A stretch of DNA of 64,000 nt from NCBI GenBank assembly GCA_002452745.1, contig DKFC01000014.1, positions 62,001 through 126,000 on the forward strand. Direction: 5' to 3'. The DNA comes from Firmicutes bacterium UBA6806 (GTDB lineage: Bacteria > Bacillota > Clostridia > Peptostreptococcales > Acidaminobacteraceae). The notes beneath the pieces are model-generated. The model saw nothing but the letters and a program-made list of their open reading frames with translations. It searched no databases and had not been told where the DNA came from. Within the stretch, counting starts at the first letter, position 1. Each line of letters begins with the position of its first letter. Positions 51,172-60,622 of this stretch are shown here, piece after piece. The position numbers and the translations under genes were made by a program.

Positions 51172-51719
51172 AAAGACCTCCTGTAGACTGAAATTCCAAT
51201 TTTTCCATATTTTTTTGATTTATAACACTCAAACGATGTGCCGTGTTTTTGGGCTTCATCATCACTTATTTCATGTTCAACAACTATTATACCACTTTCA
51301 GATAGCAAATCACACTGTTCTATCAACATCAGAGTCTTTTTTACATGCCCTGACAAATAAGGCGGATCCATGATGATGATATCGTATTTTTCACCTTTTA
51401 GTGCCTTTATTTTCCCATAGACATCCCCCAGAATCAACTTTGATTTCTCAACCAATTGCGTGCGTTCCAAGTTCTTTTGGATGATCTTGGCCGGTTTTGC
51501 TCCACTCTCAACGAAGACAGCAAAATCAGCTCCGCGACTTAACAATTCTATCCCCAAAGCACCTGATCCCGAAAATAAATCCAAACAACTTGAACCATAT
51601 ATGTGCGTTTGAATCATGCTGAAAACCGCCTCTTTAACTCGGTCAGTGGTCGGTCTGGTATCTAGTCCCTCAATAGTTTCAAGCACTGTTCCCCTAGCAC
51701 TTCCCGAAACAACTCTCAT
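51168..51719 (-). CDS. rsmD: 16S rRNA (guanine966-N2)-methyltransferase RsmD
   Basis: Methylates G966 of 16S rRNA. It begins MRVVSGSARGTVLETIEG and has CLDLFSGSGALGIELLSRGA (SAM-binding motif I) near residues 42-61 and the catalytic IIMDPPYLSG near 115. Length is 183 residues. ATG 51719 follows AGGTGATA. It sits between recG and coaD in the common clostridial order. Confidence 0.96.
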   Translation of the reverse strand: MRVVSGSARGTVLETIEGLDTRPTTDRVKEAVFSMIQTHIYGSSCLDLFSGSGALGIELLSRGADFAVFVESGAKPAKIIQKNLERTQLVEKSKLILGDVYGKIKALKGEKYDIIIMDPPYLSGHVKKTLMLIEQCDLLSESGIIVVEHEISDDEAQKHGTSFECYKSKKYGKIGISVYRRSL

Positions 51720-51756
51720 TTTATCACCTGTATGTCTAGCCCTTCTTCGTCAACTG

Positions 51757-53784
51757 TCACAAGACAAAGTTATCTTCAATGTCCAGTTTTAACTGATTAA
51801 TGTATTTTACAATTTTATTATTACCCATTTGATACTCAGCAACTACTATTTTAACATGTTTTTGAGCTTCTATTAATATTTTTTTGTGTTTTGACAAATC
51901 TGCAAGCCTGAGTTCAGGAAGCCCGTGCTGACGCAGTCCAAAAATTTCGCCTGAACCTCTCATTTCAAGATCCTTGTCTGCAATTTCAAATCCACTGGTT
52001 TCTTTGACCATTGTCTCTATGCGGGCTTTTGCCTCCTTTGACAGTTTCTCACTGAGCAGAAAACAGTATGACTGTTCAGCCCCACGCCCCACACGCCCTC
52101 TCAATTGATGCAACTGCGAAAGGCCAAACCTTTCCGAATTTAATATGACCATCACTGTGGCGTTGGGAACGTTGATACCAACTTCAATAACAGTTGTAGA
52201 CACGAGAATATCAATCGCTTTGTTCTTAAAAGACTCCATAATCTGGTCTTTCTCCCGACTCTTCATCTTCCCATGAACCAGCCCAACCTTAAACTCGGGA
52301 TAGCGTTTTATCAGTTCTTCATAGTGTTCCGTAGCAGATGTCAGATCCAAGGTCTCGCTGGCCTCCACCAAAGGACAGACAAAATAAACCTGCCTGTTTT
52401 CACTCAGCTGTGTTCTAATAAACTCATACATATCTTGTATTTTAGCAGGTCTGACAAAATGTGTCTTTATGGTCTGACGTCCTTTTGGCATCTCATCCAC
52501 AATTGAAACGTCCATATCACCATAGAGAATCAGCGACAGCGTCCTTGGAATAGGTGTCGCCGACATGATGAGCACATGAGGGCTGCTCCCCTTCTGAGAG
52601 GCAATTGTTCGCTGTCTGACGCCAAAGCGGTGCTGTTCATCTGTAATGACAACTCCGAGATTTTGAAAGATGACATCACTTTCTAAAATAGCATGCGTCC
52701 CAATCACAACATCCAGTTCACCAGAGGCAATTTGACTCTTAATTGCTGCTTTTTCCTTAGCAGGGACACCTGAATCCAAAACTGCAACTCGATATTGGTC
52801 GCCGAAATACTCTATGAAGCTCTCATAATGCTGTCTCGCCAAAATCGCCGTAGGGGCCATTAAGATTCCCTGCTTTTCACAGTTGATACCAATTGCCAAT
52901 GTCAAAAAAGCCAAAATGGTCTTTCCAGAGCCAACATCCCCTTGAATGAGTCGGTTCATAGCATTCCCAGAAGCTAAATCTCTACAGATATCTTCAAATG
53001 CTCGGAGTTGAGCCCCTGTGAGTTTAAAGGGAAGATTTTCAATCCAGACATCTATACGTTCATCTCGCTCTAGTTTGTCTGCCTTTGCCTTATGATAGTT
53101 ATTTTTTAGAAGGATGAGCTTCAATTGTAGCGTGAACAGTTCATCGTATATAATCCGATACCTCGCTGCTTTAAGTGCCTGCTCATCCCTTGGCATGTGA
53201 ATCTGCATCAATGCCTCGTCAAGTCCCATGAGCTTGCCCATCTCTATCACTGTATCTGGAAGAGTTTCCTCCACATAAGGTTTGAGAACCCTTACAGCTG
53301 TTTGATGCATATTCACCAATTCAGTTTGATAAATACCAAGTGTTGCATGATAGATCGGCAGAATATTTAAAAAGGCTTGATCTCCAATTTGTGCAAATTC
53401 AGGATGTTTCATCTTAAAAATCATCCCTGCGCGTTCTATTTTCCCGAAGAAGTAATAGGTTTCACCTAGCTTAAAACGATCTTTTAAATATTTTGGCGAA
53501 AAAAACAAAATTTCACCTTGATGAAAGCTATCCACAACATCTAAGATCATCATTTCCTTTCTGGACTTGCTGATGGTCTTTATTCTAACATCTGTCACTT
53601 TGGCCTTTATCGTCACCCACGATTGGTCAACAGCTTCTGATATATTCGCTATTTTCCGCCTGTCCACATATTTGACAGGATAATCCGTCAGCAAGTCGCC
53701 ATAAGTCTCCAAACCGATTTTTTTCAGCTTAGCGGCCTTTTTTTCTCCGACCCCTTTTAATTGTACAATCGGCATATCAAACAT
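51757..53784 (-). CDS. recG: ATP-dependent DNA helicase RecG
   Basis: Branch-migration helicase that processes stalled forks and Holliday junctions. The N-terminal wedge/OB-fold domain covers about residues 1-240. Walker A is IQGDVGSGKTILAFLTL (about 282-298), Walker B DEQH is in VITDEQHRFGVRQRTI, and motif VI is QLRGRVGRGAEQSYCFLL. Length is 675 residues. ATG 53784 has a GAGGTGAAC site. Only 19 bases separate it from the terminator that ends fakA, and no promoter fits in between. Confidence 0.97.
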   Translation of the reverse strand: MFDMPIVQLKGVGEKKAAKLKKIGLETYGDLLTDYPVKYVDRRKIANISEAVDQSWVTIKAKVTDVRIKTISKSRKEMMILDVVDSFHQGEILFFSPKYLKDRFKLGETYYFFGKIERAGMIFKMKHPEFAQIGDQAFLNILPIYHATLGIYQTELVNMHQTAVRVLKPYVEETLPDTVIEMGKLMGLDEALMQIHMPRDEQALKAARYRIIYDELFTLQLKLILLKNNYHKAKADKLERDERIDVWIENLPFKLTGAQLRAFEDICRDLASGNAMNRLIQGDVGSGKTILAFLTLAIGINCEKQGILMAPTAILARQHYESFIEYFGDQYRVAVLDSGVPAKEKAAIKSQIASGELDVVIGTHAILESDVIFQNLGVVITDEQHRFGVRQRTIASQKGSSPHVLIMSATPIPRTLSLILYGDMDVSIVDEMPKGRQTIKTHFVRPAKIQDMYEFIRTQLSENRQVYFVCPLVEASETLDLTSATEHYEELIKRYPEFKVGLVHGKMKSREKDQIMESFKNKAIDILVSTTVIEVGINVPNATVMVILNSERFGLSQLHQLRGRVGRGAEQSYCFLLSEKLSKEAKARIETMVKETSGFEIADKDLEMRGSGEIFGLRQHGLPELRLADLSKHKKILIEAQKHVKIVVAEYQMGNNKIVKYINQLKLDIEDNFVL

Positions 53785-53803
53785 GCGTTCACCTCTATCT
53801 AAA

Positions 53804-53831
53804 AACCCTGAAGTCAGAGGACTTCAGGGTT
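53804..53831 (-). terminator. Terminator between fakA and recG
   Basis: An 11-bp perfect stem AACCCTGAAGT/ACTTCAGGGTT with a 6-base loop, followed on the minus strand by TTTAG after the stem T residues. It is 19 bases upstream of recG and may act as an attenuator. Confidence 0.88.
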
Positions 53832-53835
53832 ATCT

Positions 53836-53876
53836 TAAATGTCATTACCAAAATGACAAACTGAGGATTTCTCCCT
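53836..53876 (-). repeat. Structured element related to the dispersed repeat, copy 2 (diverged)
   Basis: Minus strand: TCCTCAGTTTGTC, a TGTCATT/AATGACA hairpin (53840-53858) and TTTAAGA leading into the terminator. It shares the TCCTCAGTTT core, the hairpin position and the TTTAAGA-terminator arrangement with copy 1, but not the stem sequence. Confidence 0.4.
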
Positions 53877-53888
53877 GAAATTTGTCAA

Positions 53889-55532
53889 TTACTCTATAGA
53901 GATAACATAATAGTAAAGCGGCTGTCCCCCACTGTAAACCTCAATTTCAAAATCGGGGTAGTTTGCCTCTATTAACGCCACCACTTCTTCGGCAGCTTCC
54001 TTGCTCACATCCGATCCATAGTAGACTGAAATAATTTCAGAATCTTCCTCAACCGTGTTCTCTATAGCTTTTAAAATCACGTCAAACTGTTCTTTGCCAG
54101 ATGCTTTTATCTCGCCATCTGCCACAGCCAAGTAATCGTCTTTTTCAATGACCATCTCATTAAACGTTGTATTTCTAACAGCATAAGTAACTTGAATTGT
54201 TTTCACCGTTCCAATGCTCTCAGTCATAGCTTCTATGTTATCCTGAACACTCATTTCCCTGTTGAAATTGAGCATTGCCGTAATACATTGAGGCATGGTC
54301 TTCGTTGGAATGACATGCACATCTTTATCGCTCAATGTCTTAGCTTGGTTTGCAGCCATGATAATATTGCTGTTATTTGGGAATAAAACCACATGGTTAG
54401 ATGGGCATTTGTCAATTTCCCTCATAAAGTCTTCTGTACTTGGATTCATAGTTTGTCCACCTAAAATCGTGCCGACAATTCCAAGGTCATTGAAGATATC
54501 GTTAAAACCATCGCCCATTGAAACGGCAATAAAGCCATAATCTGATTCATAAGGAAGCTGAATTTCCATCTCAGGTGCTTCTTCCGTTAATTCCTGATGA
54601 TCTATGATGTTGCTGTGTTGATCCTTCATATTTTCAATTTTAACTTTTTTTAGTTCGCCAAACTTGAGCGCTTCCTCAAGTGCAATCCCAGGGTTGTTGG
54701 TGTGGATATGAACTTTTATGAGGTCTTCATCTTGAACAAAGACAAAGCTGTCTCCCATTTTTTCGATAACGGCCTTCAGGTCAGCACCAGTCATGTTGTT
54801 GCCTTCGATGATAAACTCAGTACAATAAGTAAACTTGATATCTTCTGTGTTGATGACAGCCTGAGCAGGTGCAGAAGTTTTATCTTCTCTTTCCACCTCA
54901 TGGATTGGCATTTCCTTGCCCAAGAAGGCGTCGTAACATCCATTTAAGATACAGAGAAGTCCCTTGCCACCAGCATCTACAACGCCAGCTTGCTTTAAGA
55001 CTTCCAGGTATTCTGGCGTCTTTTCAAGGGTCTCTTCACCTCGATTGATGAGAACTTTAAGCAGTTCATCAATTGGCACTTCCTCTTGAGTATACTCCAT
55101 CGCCTTATCTGCAATCTTCCTGATTACAGTTAAAATCGTACCTTCTACTGGTTTTAGAACAGCACTATACGCAGTATCTGCCGCATCTTTAACCGCATAG
55201 CAAAAATCAATGGAGTTGAGTTCTACTTTTCCCTTGCAGCCCTTGGCAAATCCCCTAAAAATCTGGGATAAAATAACCCCTGAGTTTCCTCTAGCACCCA
55301 TTAAAGATCCTTTGGAAATTGCCTTTGAGACGTCTTCAACCGTCTCATAGGTTTGCTTTAAAACCACTTCTATTGCAGAATTCATGGTCAGTGACATGTT
55401 GGTTCCAGTATCTCCGTCAGGAACGGGGAAAACATTGAGCGCATCGACCATATCCTTATTTTTATTCAATTCATATGTGCCCTGCTTAAACATTTTTGTA
55501 AGCAATTCAGCATTGATCGTCTTCAGTTCCAC
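53889..55532 (-). CDS. fakA: Fatty acid kinase subunit FakA (YloV, DAK2 domain)
   Basis: Phosphorylates FakB-bound fatty acids for phospholipid synthesis. The N-terminal DhaL/DAK2 domain (about residues 8-200) has the Mg/ATP-binding NVFPVPDGDTGTNMSLTMNS and GSLMGARGNSGVILSQIFRG. A middle domain (about 220-320) and the C-terminal FakB-binding, DegV-like domain follow, with FPNNSNIIMAANQA near 390. Length (547 aa) matches. It starts at GTG 55532 after AGGAGGAGAG. It forms a two-gene unit with yloU, as in Bacillus. Its acyl-phosphate product feeds the same pathway as PlsX in this window. Confidence 0.93.
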   Translation of the reverse strand: MELKTINAELLTKMFKQGTYELNKNKDMVDALNVFPVPDGDTGTNMSLTMNSAIEVVLKQTYETVEDVSKAISKGSLMGARGNSGVILSQIFRGFAKGCKGKVELNSIDFCYAVKDAADTAYSAVLKPVEGTILTVIRKIADKAMEYTQEEVPIDELLKVLINRGEETLEKTPEYLEVLKQAGVVDAGGKGLLCILNGCYDAFLGKEMPIHEVEREDKTSAPAQAVINTEDIKFTYCTEFIIEGNNMTGADLKAVIEKMGDSFVFVQDEDLIKVHIHTNNPGIALEEALKFGELKKVKIENMKDQHSNIIDHQELTEEAPEMEIQLPYESDYGFIAVSMGDGFNDIFNDLGIVGTILGGQTMNPSTEDFMREIDKCPSNHVVLFPNNSNIIMAANQAKTLSDKDVHVIPTKTMPQCITAMLNFNREMSVQDNIEAMTESIGTVKTIQVTYAVRNTTFNEMVIEKDDYLAVADGEIKASGKEQFDVILKAIENTVEEDSEIISVYYGSDVSKEAAEEVVALIEANYPDFEIEVYSGGQPLYYYVISIE

Positions 55533-55549
55533 AACTACTCTCCTCCTAG

Positions 55550-55906
55550 TTACTCTTGAACGCGTACGCCTTCAATATTAAGATTCACCTCGAGGACACT
55601 GAGACCTGTGAGGTTTTCAACGTTATATTTTACCTTTTCAATGATATTCTCGGCAACAACGGAGATTTTTGTTCCAAATTGTATGATGACAAATAAGTTG
55701 ATGACGACGCCTTCTTCCTTTACCATTACTTCAACACCCTTTGAGAGGTGTTCTCCTTTTAGGATTTTAGCAATGCCGCTTTTGGTAGATTTATAGGTCA
55801 TGCCCACCAATCCGTAGCACTCCATTGCAGACACGCCTGCAATTGTTGATATGACATCAGTATCTATAGAAACATCGCCTAATTCATTTTGAACTTTGAT
55901 TGACAT
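55550..55906 (-). CDS. yloU: Asp23/Gls24 family envelope stress protein YloU
   Basis: A 118-residue protein with the Asp23 fold: GDVSIDTDVISTIAGVSAME, then VINLFVIIQFGTKISVVAEN and VEVNLNIEGV near the end (LEVNLNIEGVRVQE). Asp23 proteins are abundant cell-envelope-associated proteins. The pairing with fakA is conserved in Firmicutes and the reason is unknown. ATG 55906 has a GGAGGGAC site and a clear sigma-A promoter upstream. Confidence 0.93.
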   Translation of the reverse strand: MSIKVQNELGDVSIDTDVISTIAGVSAMECYGLVGMTYKSTKSGIAKILKGEHLSKGVEVMVKEEGVVINLFVIIQFGTKISVVAENIIEKVKYNVENLTGLSVLEVNLNIEGVRVQE

Positions 55907-55951
55907 TTTTAGTCCCTCCTTCTATTTAAGAGTTTTCAATCATTTAATCTA

Positions 55952-55980
55952 ATTTTATAGTAATATTCCCCCAATATCAA
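55952..55980 (-). promoter_or_regulatory. Sigma-A promoter for yloU-fakA
   Basis: TTGATA (55980-55975), 17 bases, TAAAAT (55957-55952) on the minus strand, about 45 bases before yloU. It is divergent from the rpmB promoter. Confidence 0.65.
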
Positions 55981-56041
55981 GAAAATAAGCATTCCTTCCT
56001 TTAATTATTACAAAATTGATAAAAATATGGTGATTTTAGAC

Positions 56042-56070
56042 TTGAAATAAATGCCTGTCTCTGATAAAAT
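56042..56070 (+). promoter_or_regulatory. Sigma-A promoter for rpmB
   Basis: TTGAAA (56042-56047), 17 bases, TAAAAT (56065-56070) on the plus strand, about 40 bases of leader before the AAGGAGGTG ribosome site of rpmB. Confidence 0.7.
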
Positions 56071-56115
56071 AAGTTTGTTATGTTAAGAGTTAATCACTCG
56101 AAGGAGGTGTCATAA

Positions 56116-56307
56116 ATGGCAAGAGCATGTGAAATCTGTGGCAAGGGTAAAGTATCTGGTAATACTGTCAGCCACGCTAACAACCACAACAGAAGAACTT
56201 GGTCACCAAACCTTAGAAGCGTAAAAGCGTCTATCAACGGTGGTACTAAGAGAATCAAAGTTTGTAGTAGATGCTTACGTTCTGGAAAAGTTGAAAGAGC
56301 GGTTTAA
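56116..56307 (+). CDS. rpmB: 50S ribosomal protein L28
   Basis: A 63-residue ribosomal protein. MARACEICGKGKVSGNTVSH and KRIKVCSRCLRSGKV carry two CxxC pairs, so this is the zinc-binding form. The RRTWSPNLRSVKAS core is typical. AAGGAGGTG precedes the ATG. It is transcribed alone, opposite to all neighbours, between the yloU-fakA and thiN units, with its own promoter and terminator, as in B. subtilis. Confidence 0.98.
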   Translation: MARACEICGKGKVSGNTVSHANNHNRRTWSPNLRSVKASINGGTKRIKVCSRCLRSGKVERAV

Positions 56308-56325
56308 TCAACAAAAATTAAAATG

Positions 56326-56349
56326 AGTCATCGGACATGTCCGATGACT
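56326..56349 (+). terminator. Terminator of rpmB (bidirectional with thiN)
   Basis: AGTCATCGGACATGTCCGATGACT is a perfect 24-base palindrome, followed on plus by seven T residues. On the minus strand it is followed by CATTTTAATTTTTG, so it may also end the thiN mRNA. Confidence 0.92.
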
Positions 56350-56392
56350 TTTTTTAATGCCTTAATGCCGTCTGCATAGAGCGATAAGCTCT

Positions 56393-57070
56393 TTACAGGA
56401 ATTTATCATCCGAAAAAACCATGAGAAGTTTACCTGAATCAAATGTAATTTCAGCACTTTTCTCCTCGATTTCATTGCTAATACCAATTGTCTCGCCCAT
56501 TTGTACTTGTGCATTGACTAGCGGATACTTAAACCCCTTTAGGTTAATGCCTTTGGCATCATCAGATATCGGAATAAACGAGACGTATTTATGAGGTACT
56601 TCACTTCTGTGTATCAACTGTTTAATGGGGCCTTCAAGAAGGGTCACTTGATTTTGCTCATCTATGAGAATCATCTCAAACAGTCTATGGTAGCGGTTCA
56701 GCAAAAACAGAGTCCCTATCATATGGTCCAGCCTACCGCCAAAAGCACCCACCACAACCACTCGATCACACCCCATTTCTGCAATGGTCTCAAGTGCAAG
56801 TTCCGAGTCAGTGTAATCTTTTTCTTTTGGATAGACTAGCCACTCTGAATCGGGATAATGCCCTTTTAGCGACTCACAATCCTCAATTGAATCAAAATCC
56901 CCCAAAATATGAGTGGGGGATAATTGAAGCGCCTTTAGATGTGCTGCTCCGCCGTCTACACCGAGTATAACTTCTGGTTCAATATCCTTAAAAACCCGAT
57001 TCAGTCCCCTCTTCAAAACCATGTAATCTTGAAAATGACCATTGAGGACAACCAGCGCTTGCCTCATCAT
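56393..57070 (-). CDS. thiN: Thiamine pyrophosphokinase
   Basis: Converts thiamine to thiamine diphosphate. Conserved PTHILGDFDSIEDCESLKGH, YPKEKDYTDSELALETIAEM and VVVGAFGGRLDHMIGTLFLL cover the ATP and Mg sites. Length is 225 residues. The start overlaps the rpe stop by 4 bases (ATGA). A second ATG follows at once (57067). It is the last gene of the rsmB-to-thiN operon, the same order as in Bacillus. Confidence 0.95.
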   Translation of the reverse strand: MMRQALVVLNGHFQDYMVLKRGLNRVFKDIEPEVILGVDGGAAHLKALQLSPTHILGDFDSIEDCESLKGHYPDSEWLVYPKEKDYTDSELALETIAEMGCDRVVVVGAFGGRLDHMIGTLFLLNRYHRLFEMILIDEQNQVTLLEGPIKQLIHRSEVPHKYVSFIPISDDAKGINLKGFKYPLVNAQVQMGETIGISNEIEEKSAEITFDSGKLLMVFSDDKFL

Positions 57071-57720
57071 AAAATAGCATTCCTGAATTTTGCAACAGTT
57101 TCTGCAACATCAGGCGTGTTAAAGATTGCAGAACCTGCAACGATAACAGTTGCTCCAGCCTGCACAACTTCTCTTACATTGTCCAGTTTAATACCACCAT
57201 CCACTTGAATTTCGATTTCAAGTCCAGCCTCGTCAATCAGCCCTCTCAATCGTCTGATTTTGTCTGTCATAGTCTCTATATAACTCTGCCCTCCAAAACC
57301 CGGATTCACAGACATAATCAGCACCATGTCCAAATATGGCAAAATCTCTTCGATTGAAGAAAGCGGCGTTCCTGGATTTAGAGCCACCGCGGCTTTGACA
57401 CCATGAGATTTTATAAGCTGTATAGTTCTGTGGAGGTGTGGACACGCTTCCACATGAACATTGATTAAGTCTGCACCTGCATCCACAAAATCCTTTATAT
57501 ATTGATCTGGATTTTCGATCATCAAATGCACATCCACAAACAATTCCGTTTTGCCTTTAAGGGCTTTTAACACAGGTGCTCCAAAGGAAATATTGGGCAC
57601 GAAATGACCATCCATAACGTCCACATGCAGATACTCTACGCCTGCTTTTTCAACTTCTTTTACATGTTCCAACAATCGACCAAAATCTGCCGACAAAATA
57701 GAAGGTGCTAATTTTACCAT
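57067..57720 (-). CDS. rpe: Ribulose-phosphate 3-epimerase
   Basis: Pentose-phosphate enzyme with a TIM barrel. It begins MVKLAPSILSADFGRLLEHV. It has HVDVMDGHFVPNISFGAPVL, LIMSVNPGFGGQSYIETM and IQVDGGIKLDNV, which include the metal-binding His and Asp residues. Length is 217 residues. ATG 57720 follows GAGGAGGAAGAG and overlaps the rsgA end by 7 bases. Confidence 0.97.
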   Translation of the reverse strand: MVKLAPSILSADFGRLLEHVKEVEKAGVEYLHVDVMDGHFVPNISFGAPVLKALKGKTELFVDVHLMIENPDQYIKDFVDAGADLINVHVEACPHLHRTIQLIKSHGVKAAVALNPGTPLSSIEEILPYLDMVLIMSVNPGFGGQSYIETMTDKIRRLRGLIDEAGLEIEIQVDGGIKLDNVREVVQAGATVIVAGSAIFNTPDVAETVAKFRNAIL

Positions 57721-58604
57721 CTTTTACTCTTCCTCCTCTGATCGTTTATTTCCGTCAGTATATACTGATATGCGTCATAACGCTCTCTTGTAATTCCACC
57801 TGATTCAACTGCTTCTTTGACTTCACACCCTGGCTCATTCACATGCATGCAGTTATCGAACCGACAATTATCGCCCGCCTCTCTAAACTCTGGAAAGTAC
57901 ACCTTCAGTTCCTCAGGTTCTATTTCCATCATAGAGAGTGAGGTGAATCCAGGTGTGTCCACTACGATGCCGCCATTATTTAGTTCGAGCAGTTCCGAAT
58001 GCCTTGTGGTATGTTTTCCACGCTTGATTTTCTCGCTGATCTCGCCGGTTTGTAAGGAAAATCCTTCGTGAATTGCATTTAAGAGAGACGATTTTCCCAC
58101 GCCAGAAGGGCCTGAAAAAACCGTTATCTTTCCCTCTAAATACTGGCTCAGTTCCTCAATTCCGTCTCCTTGTATCGCACATGTCTTTAGAACTGGATAA
58201 CCTGCACTTCTATAAATATGCTCGTATTTATCATAATCAAAGTCCACATCCAAGTCGGATTTATTGAAACAAATGATGACTTCCAAACCAGAATGTTCTG
58301 CTAAAACCAGCATTTTATCCAAAAGAATCATATTGGGCAAAGGATTTTTAATTGAAAATACAATAATCGCCTGCTCTACATTTGCAACACTGGGTCTTAG
58401 GAGCTCTGTACGTCGCTCTAGAATTTCCTCTATAACGCCCAATTTTTCCTCTTCGTCCAAGATTGAAATTTTGACATAATCGCCCACCAACGGCGTGACT
58501 TTCTGATTTTTAAACTTACCCCTTGCCTTGCATTCGTAAACGGTTTGATTGTATTTTACATAGTAAAACCCACCAATTCCCTTGAAGATAATGCCATAGT
58601 CCAT
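57714..58604 (-). CDS. rsgA: Ribosome small subunit GTPase RsgA
   Basis: Circularly permuted GTPase for 30S maturation. An OB-fold N-terminus (about residues 1-70) is followed by the G4 motif CFNKSDLD, then Walker A VFSGPSGVGKSSLLNAI (about 160-176) and VDTPGFTSL. A zinc knuckle CRFDNCMHVNEPGC closes it. Length is 296 residues. It starts 15 bases after prkC, in the conserved prpC-prkC-rsgA order. Confidence 0.97.
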   Translation of the reverse strand: MDYGIIFKGIGGFYYVKYNQTVYECKARGKFKNQKVTPLVGDYVKISILDEEEKLGVIEEILERRTELLRPSVANVEQAIIVFSIKNPLPNMILLDKMLVLAEHSGLEVIICFNKSDLDVDFDYDKYEHIYRSAGYPVLKTCAIQGDGIEELSQYLEGKITVFSGPSGVGKSSLLNAIHEGFSLQTGEISEKIKRGKHTTRHSELLELNNGGIVVDTPGFTSLSMMEIEPEELKVYFPEFREAGDNCRFDNCMHVNEPGCEVKEAVESGGITRERYDAYQYILTEINDQRRKSKRW

Positions 58605-58619
58605 TCAATACTCCTTCAA

Positions 58620-60611
58620 TTAAAATTCAATATACTGTGTGCTGACCAACTGCCCGCTAAAATAGATGTTAATCACAGCTGAGCCAGCCCCTTTAATTGT
58701 AAACTTAACTTCCTTTTCGCTCTTCTGGTGTGTCTTTTCATAGACTACCGTCGTAACCTCTCCTTGAACCATTTCAACCTTAATAGCTTCTGGATCGTTG
58801 ATAAAGGTGTCTGTTGGAATCACAAACAACCTCGACGTCAACTGTGCATCGCCGTTTTCTGTTCCAGTTCCATTTTCTGAGCCAGATTCCGACCCCTTAC
58901 TTAAAACGATATTGACAGTTTCACCTTGATTGGCTTCATTTCCCACTTTTGCATTTGAAATCACAAGACCTGCTACAACCTCTTCGCTGTTTTGCTCATC
59001 CACTGTACCCACTTTAAGGCCCAGAGAATTCAATTCTTTCTCAGCTTCTTGCAACGTCTTTCCCGAGAGATTTGGCACGAGAACTGTTGTGATTTTAGCG
59101 CCTTGGCTAATGATGACGTTGACTTTGTCCCCTTCTGGAATCTGAACTCCCGCTTTAGGGTCTTGTTCAATAATCATACCCGATGGCAAGTCGTTAAACT
59201 CATATGTGGTTTCGCCAATTCCCAAACTGGCATTCTCAACTTTTACAGTGGCCTCCTGAAGCGTCTTGTGCACGATATTTGGAACTGTAGAAAGTACAGG
59301 GCCATTACTGATAACAAGACTCACGGTGTATCCCTCTTTGAGTTCTTCCCCTTCTTTAACTGCCTGGGAGATAACATGTCCAAGTTCCACATCATTATTA
59401 TACCGTCTTTCAGTGGTATCGGCAATTAAACCACTTTCATTGAGAAGCCTAATAGCCTCTTCACTGGATTTTCCCTCCACTTGGGGCATCAAGACAATCT
59501 CAGATTTAAACATATCCTGTATCTTATTTACTGCGAATACTGAAAAGACCAGCAGTGAAACCAAAAGTGCTGCCAAGACCACTAAAGTTGCATTTAGCTT
59601 ATTGACGGGTTCTTTGCCACTTGCAGGTGATCTGCCACCTTTAGCGGGTTTTGTGTTTGGTGTCTTTCGCCCTACGGGCTGTTGTCTTTTCATCTGATGC
59701 TTCATGATATCCTCCTCAGAAATTTGAGGTAAAACCATCGTTTCATCATTTAGATAAATATGTTCTTCTACGATGTAATTCTTGTCATTTCTAACGTGCT
59801 TTAAATCGTCTATCATCTCTTGAACTGATTGATATCGCGAGGCTAAATCTTTTTGAGCCGCCTTGTTTATAATCGAAATCAATCCATCGCCAATTTGATC
59901 GTTGATTAAGTGTATATCTGGAAGTTCGTCTTTAATATGCTTAAGGGCAACTGCCACTGGAGAATCTGCTACGAAGGGAAGTTCTTTTGTCGCCAGCTCA
60001 TAGAGAAGGATTCCCAATGAGTAGATATCGCTCCTCGCATCTACAAAACCGCCTCTGGCCTGTTCCGGAGATGTATAGTGAACCGATCCCACCACTTCCT
60101 TGGTATTGACAATTGTAGATTTCGTTGTCGCCCTTGCTATACCAAAATCGGCAACTTTAACACTTCCATTTTCGTTCACCAAGATATTTTGAGACTTAAT
60201 ATCCCTGTGTATGATATTGTTCTGATGTGCATGGTGAAGAGCTGAAGCAATCTGAAGGGCAATATTGATAATCGCCTCTTCTCTCATAAATCCTTGCATC
60301 CGATTTAGGTAATCCCTCAGAGTGTTGCCGTTAATCAGTTCCATTATAATATAATGATGATTTCCATCAAGGCCAACATCAAATATGTTGACAATATTGG
60401 GATGGGATAAACTAGCGGCCGCCTGAGACTCCTTTTCAAACTTGGAGACAAACTCCTCGTCGTCACTCAATTCGCTCTTTAGTATTTTAACTGCCACCAT
60501 TCTATTTAAAGCCAGGTCCTTTGCCTTATAAACGGTTGCCATGCCACCGCTTCCAACAACTCCCTGTATTTCATAACGCTTGTCCAAAACAGTTCCTATG
60601 ATACTCGACAT
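58620..60611 (-). CDS. prkC: PASTA-domain serine/threonine kinase PrkC
   Basis: Membrane kinase that senses muropeptides or cell-wall state. The cytoplasmic kinase domain (about residues 8-270) has VGSGGMATVYKAKDLALNRM, catalytic HRDIKSQNILVN and VKVADFGIARATTKSTIVNT (DFG). One transmembrane helix (about 345-365) follows. Three extracellular PASTA repeats (about 372-440, 441-510 and 512-580) come next, then a C-terminal Ser/Gly/Glu linker and a small beta domain to residue 663. ATG 60611 has an AAGGAGGA site. It is encoded directly after its phosphatase prpC. Confidence 0.97.
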   Translation of the reverse strand: MSSIIGTVLDKRYEIQGVVGSGGMATVYKAKDLALNRMVAVKILKSELSDDEEFVSKFEKESQAAASLSHPNIVNIFDVGLDGNHHYIIMELINGNTLRDYLNRMQGFMREEAIINIALQIASALHHAHQNNIIHRDIKSQNILVNENGSVKVADFGIARATTKSTIVNTKEVVGSVHYTSPEQARGGFVDARSDIYSLGILLYELATKELPFVADSPVAVALKHIKDELPDIHLINDQIGDGLISIINKAAQKDLASRYQSVQEMIDDLKHVRNDKNYIVEEHIYLNDETMVLPQISEEDIMKHQMKRQQPVGRKTPNTKPAKGGRSPASGKEPVNKLNATLVVLAALLVSLLVFSVFAVNKIQDMFKSEIVLMPQVEGKSSEEAIRLLNESGLIADTTERRYNNDVELGHVISQAVKEGEELKEGYTVSLVISNGPVLSTVPNIVHKTLQEATVKVENASLGIGETTYEFNDLPSGMIIEQDPKAGVQIPEGDKVNVIISQGAKITTVLVPNLSGKTLQEAEKELNSLGLKVGTVDEQNSEEVVAGLVISNAKVGNEANQGETVNIVLSKGSESGSENGTGTENGDAQLTSRLFVIPTDTFINDPEAIKVEMVQGEVTTVVYEKTHQKSEKEVKFTIKGAGSAVINIYFSGQLVSTQYIEF

Positions 60612-60622
60612 GAATATCCTCC

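Noticed and set aside
59266..59697. 143-residue plus-strand ORF opposite prkC
   Set aside because: Antisense shadow of the PASTA and linker region without ribosome site.
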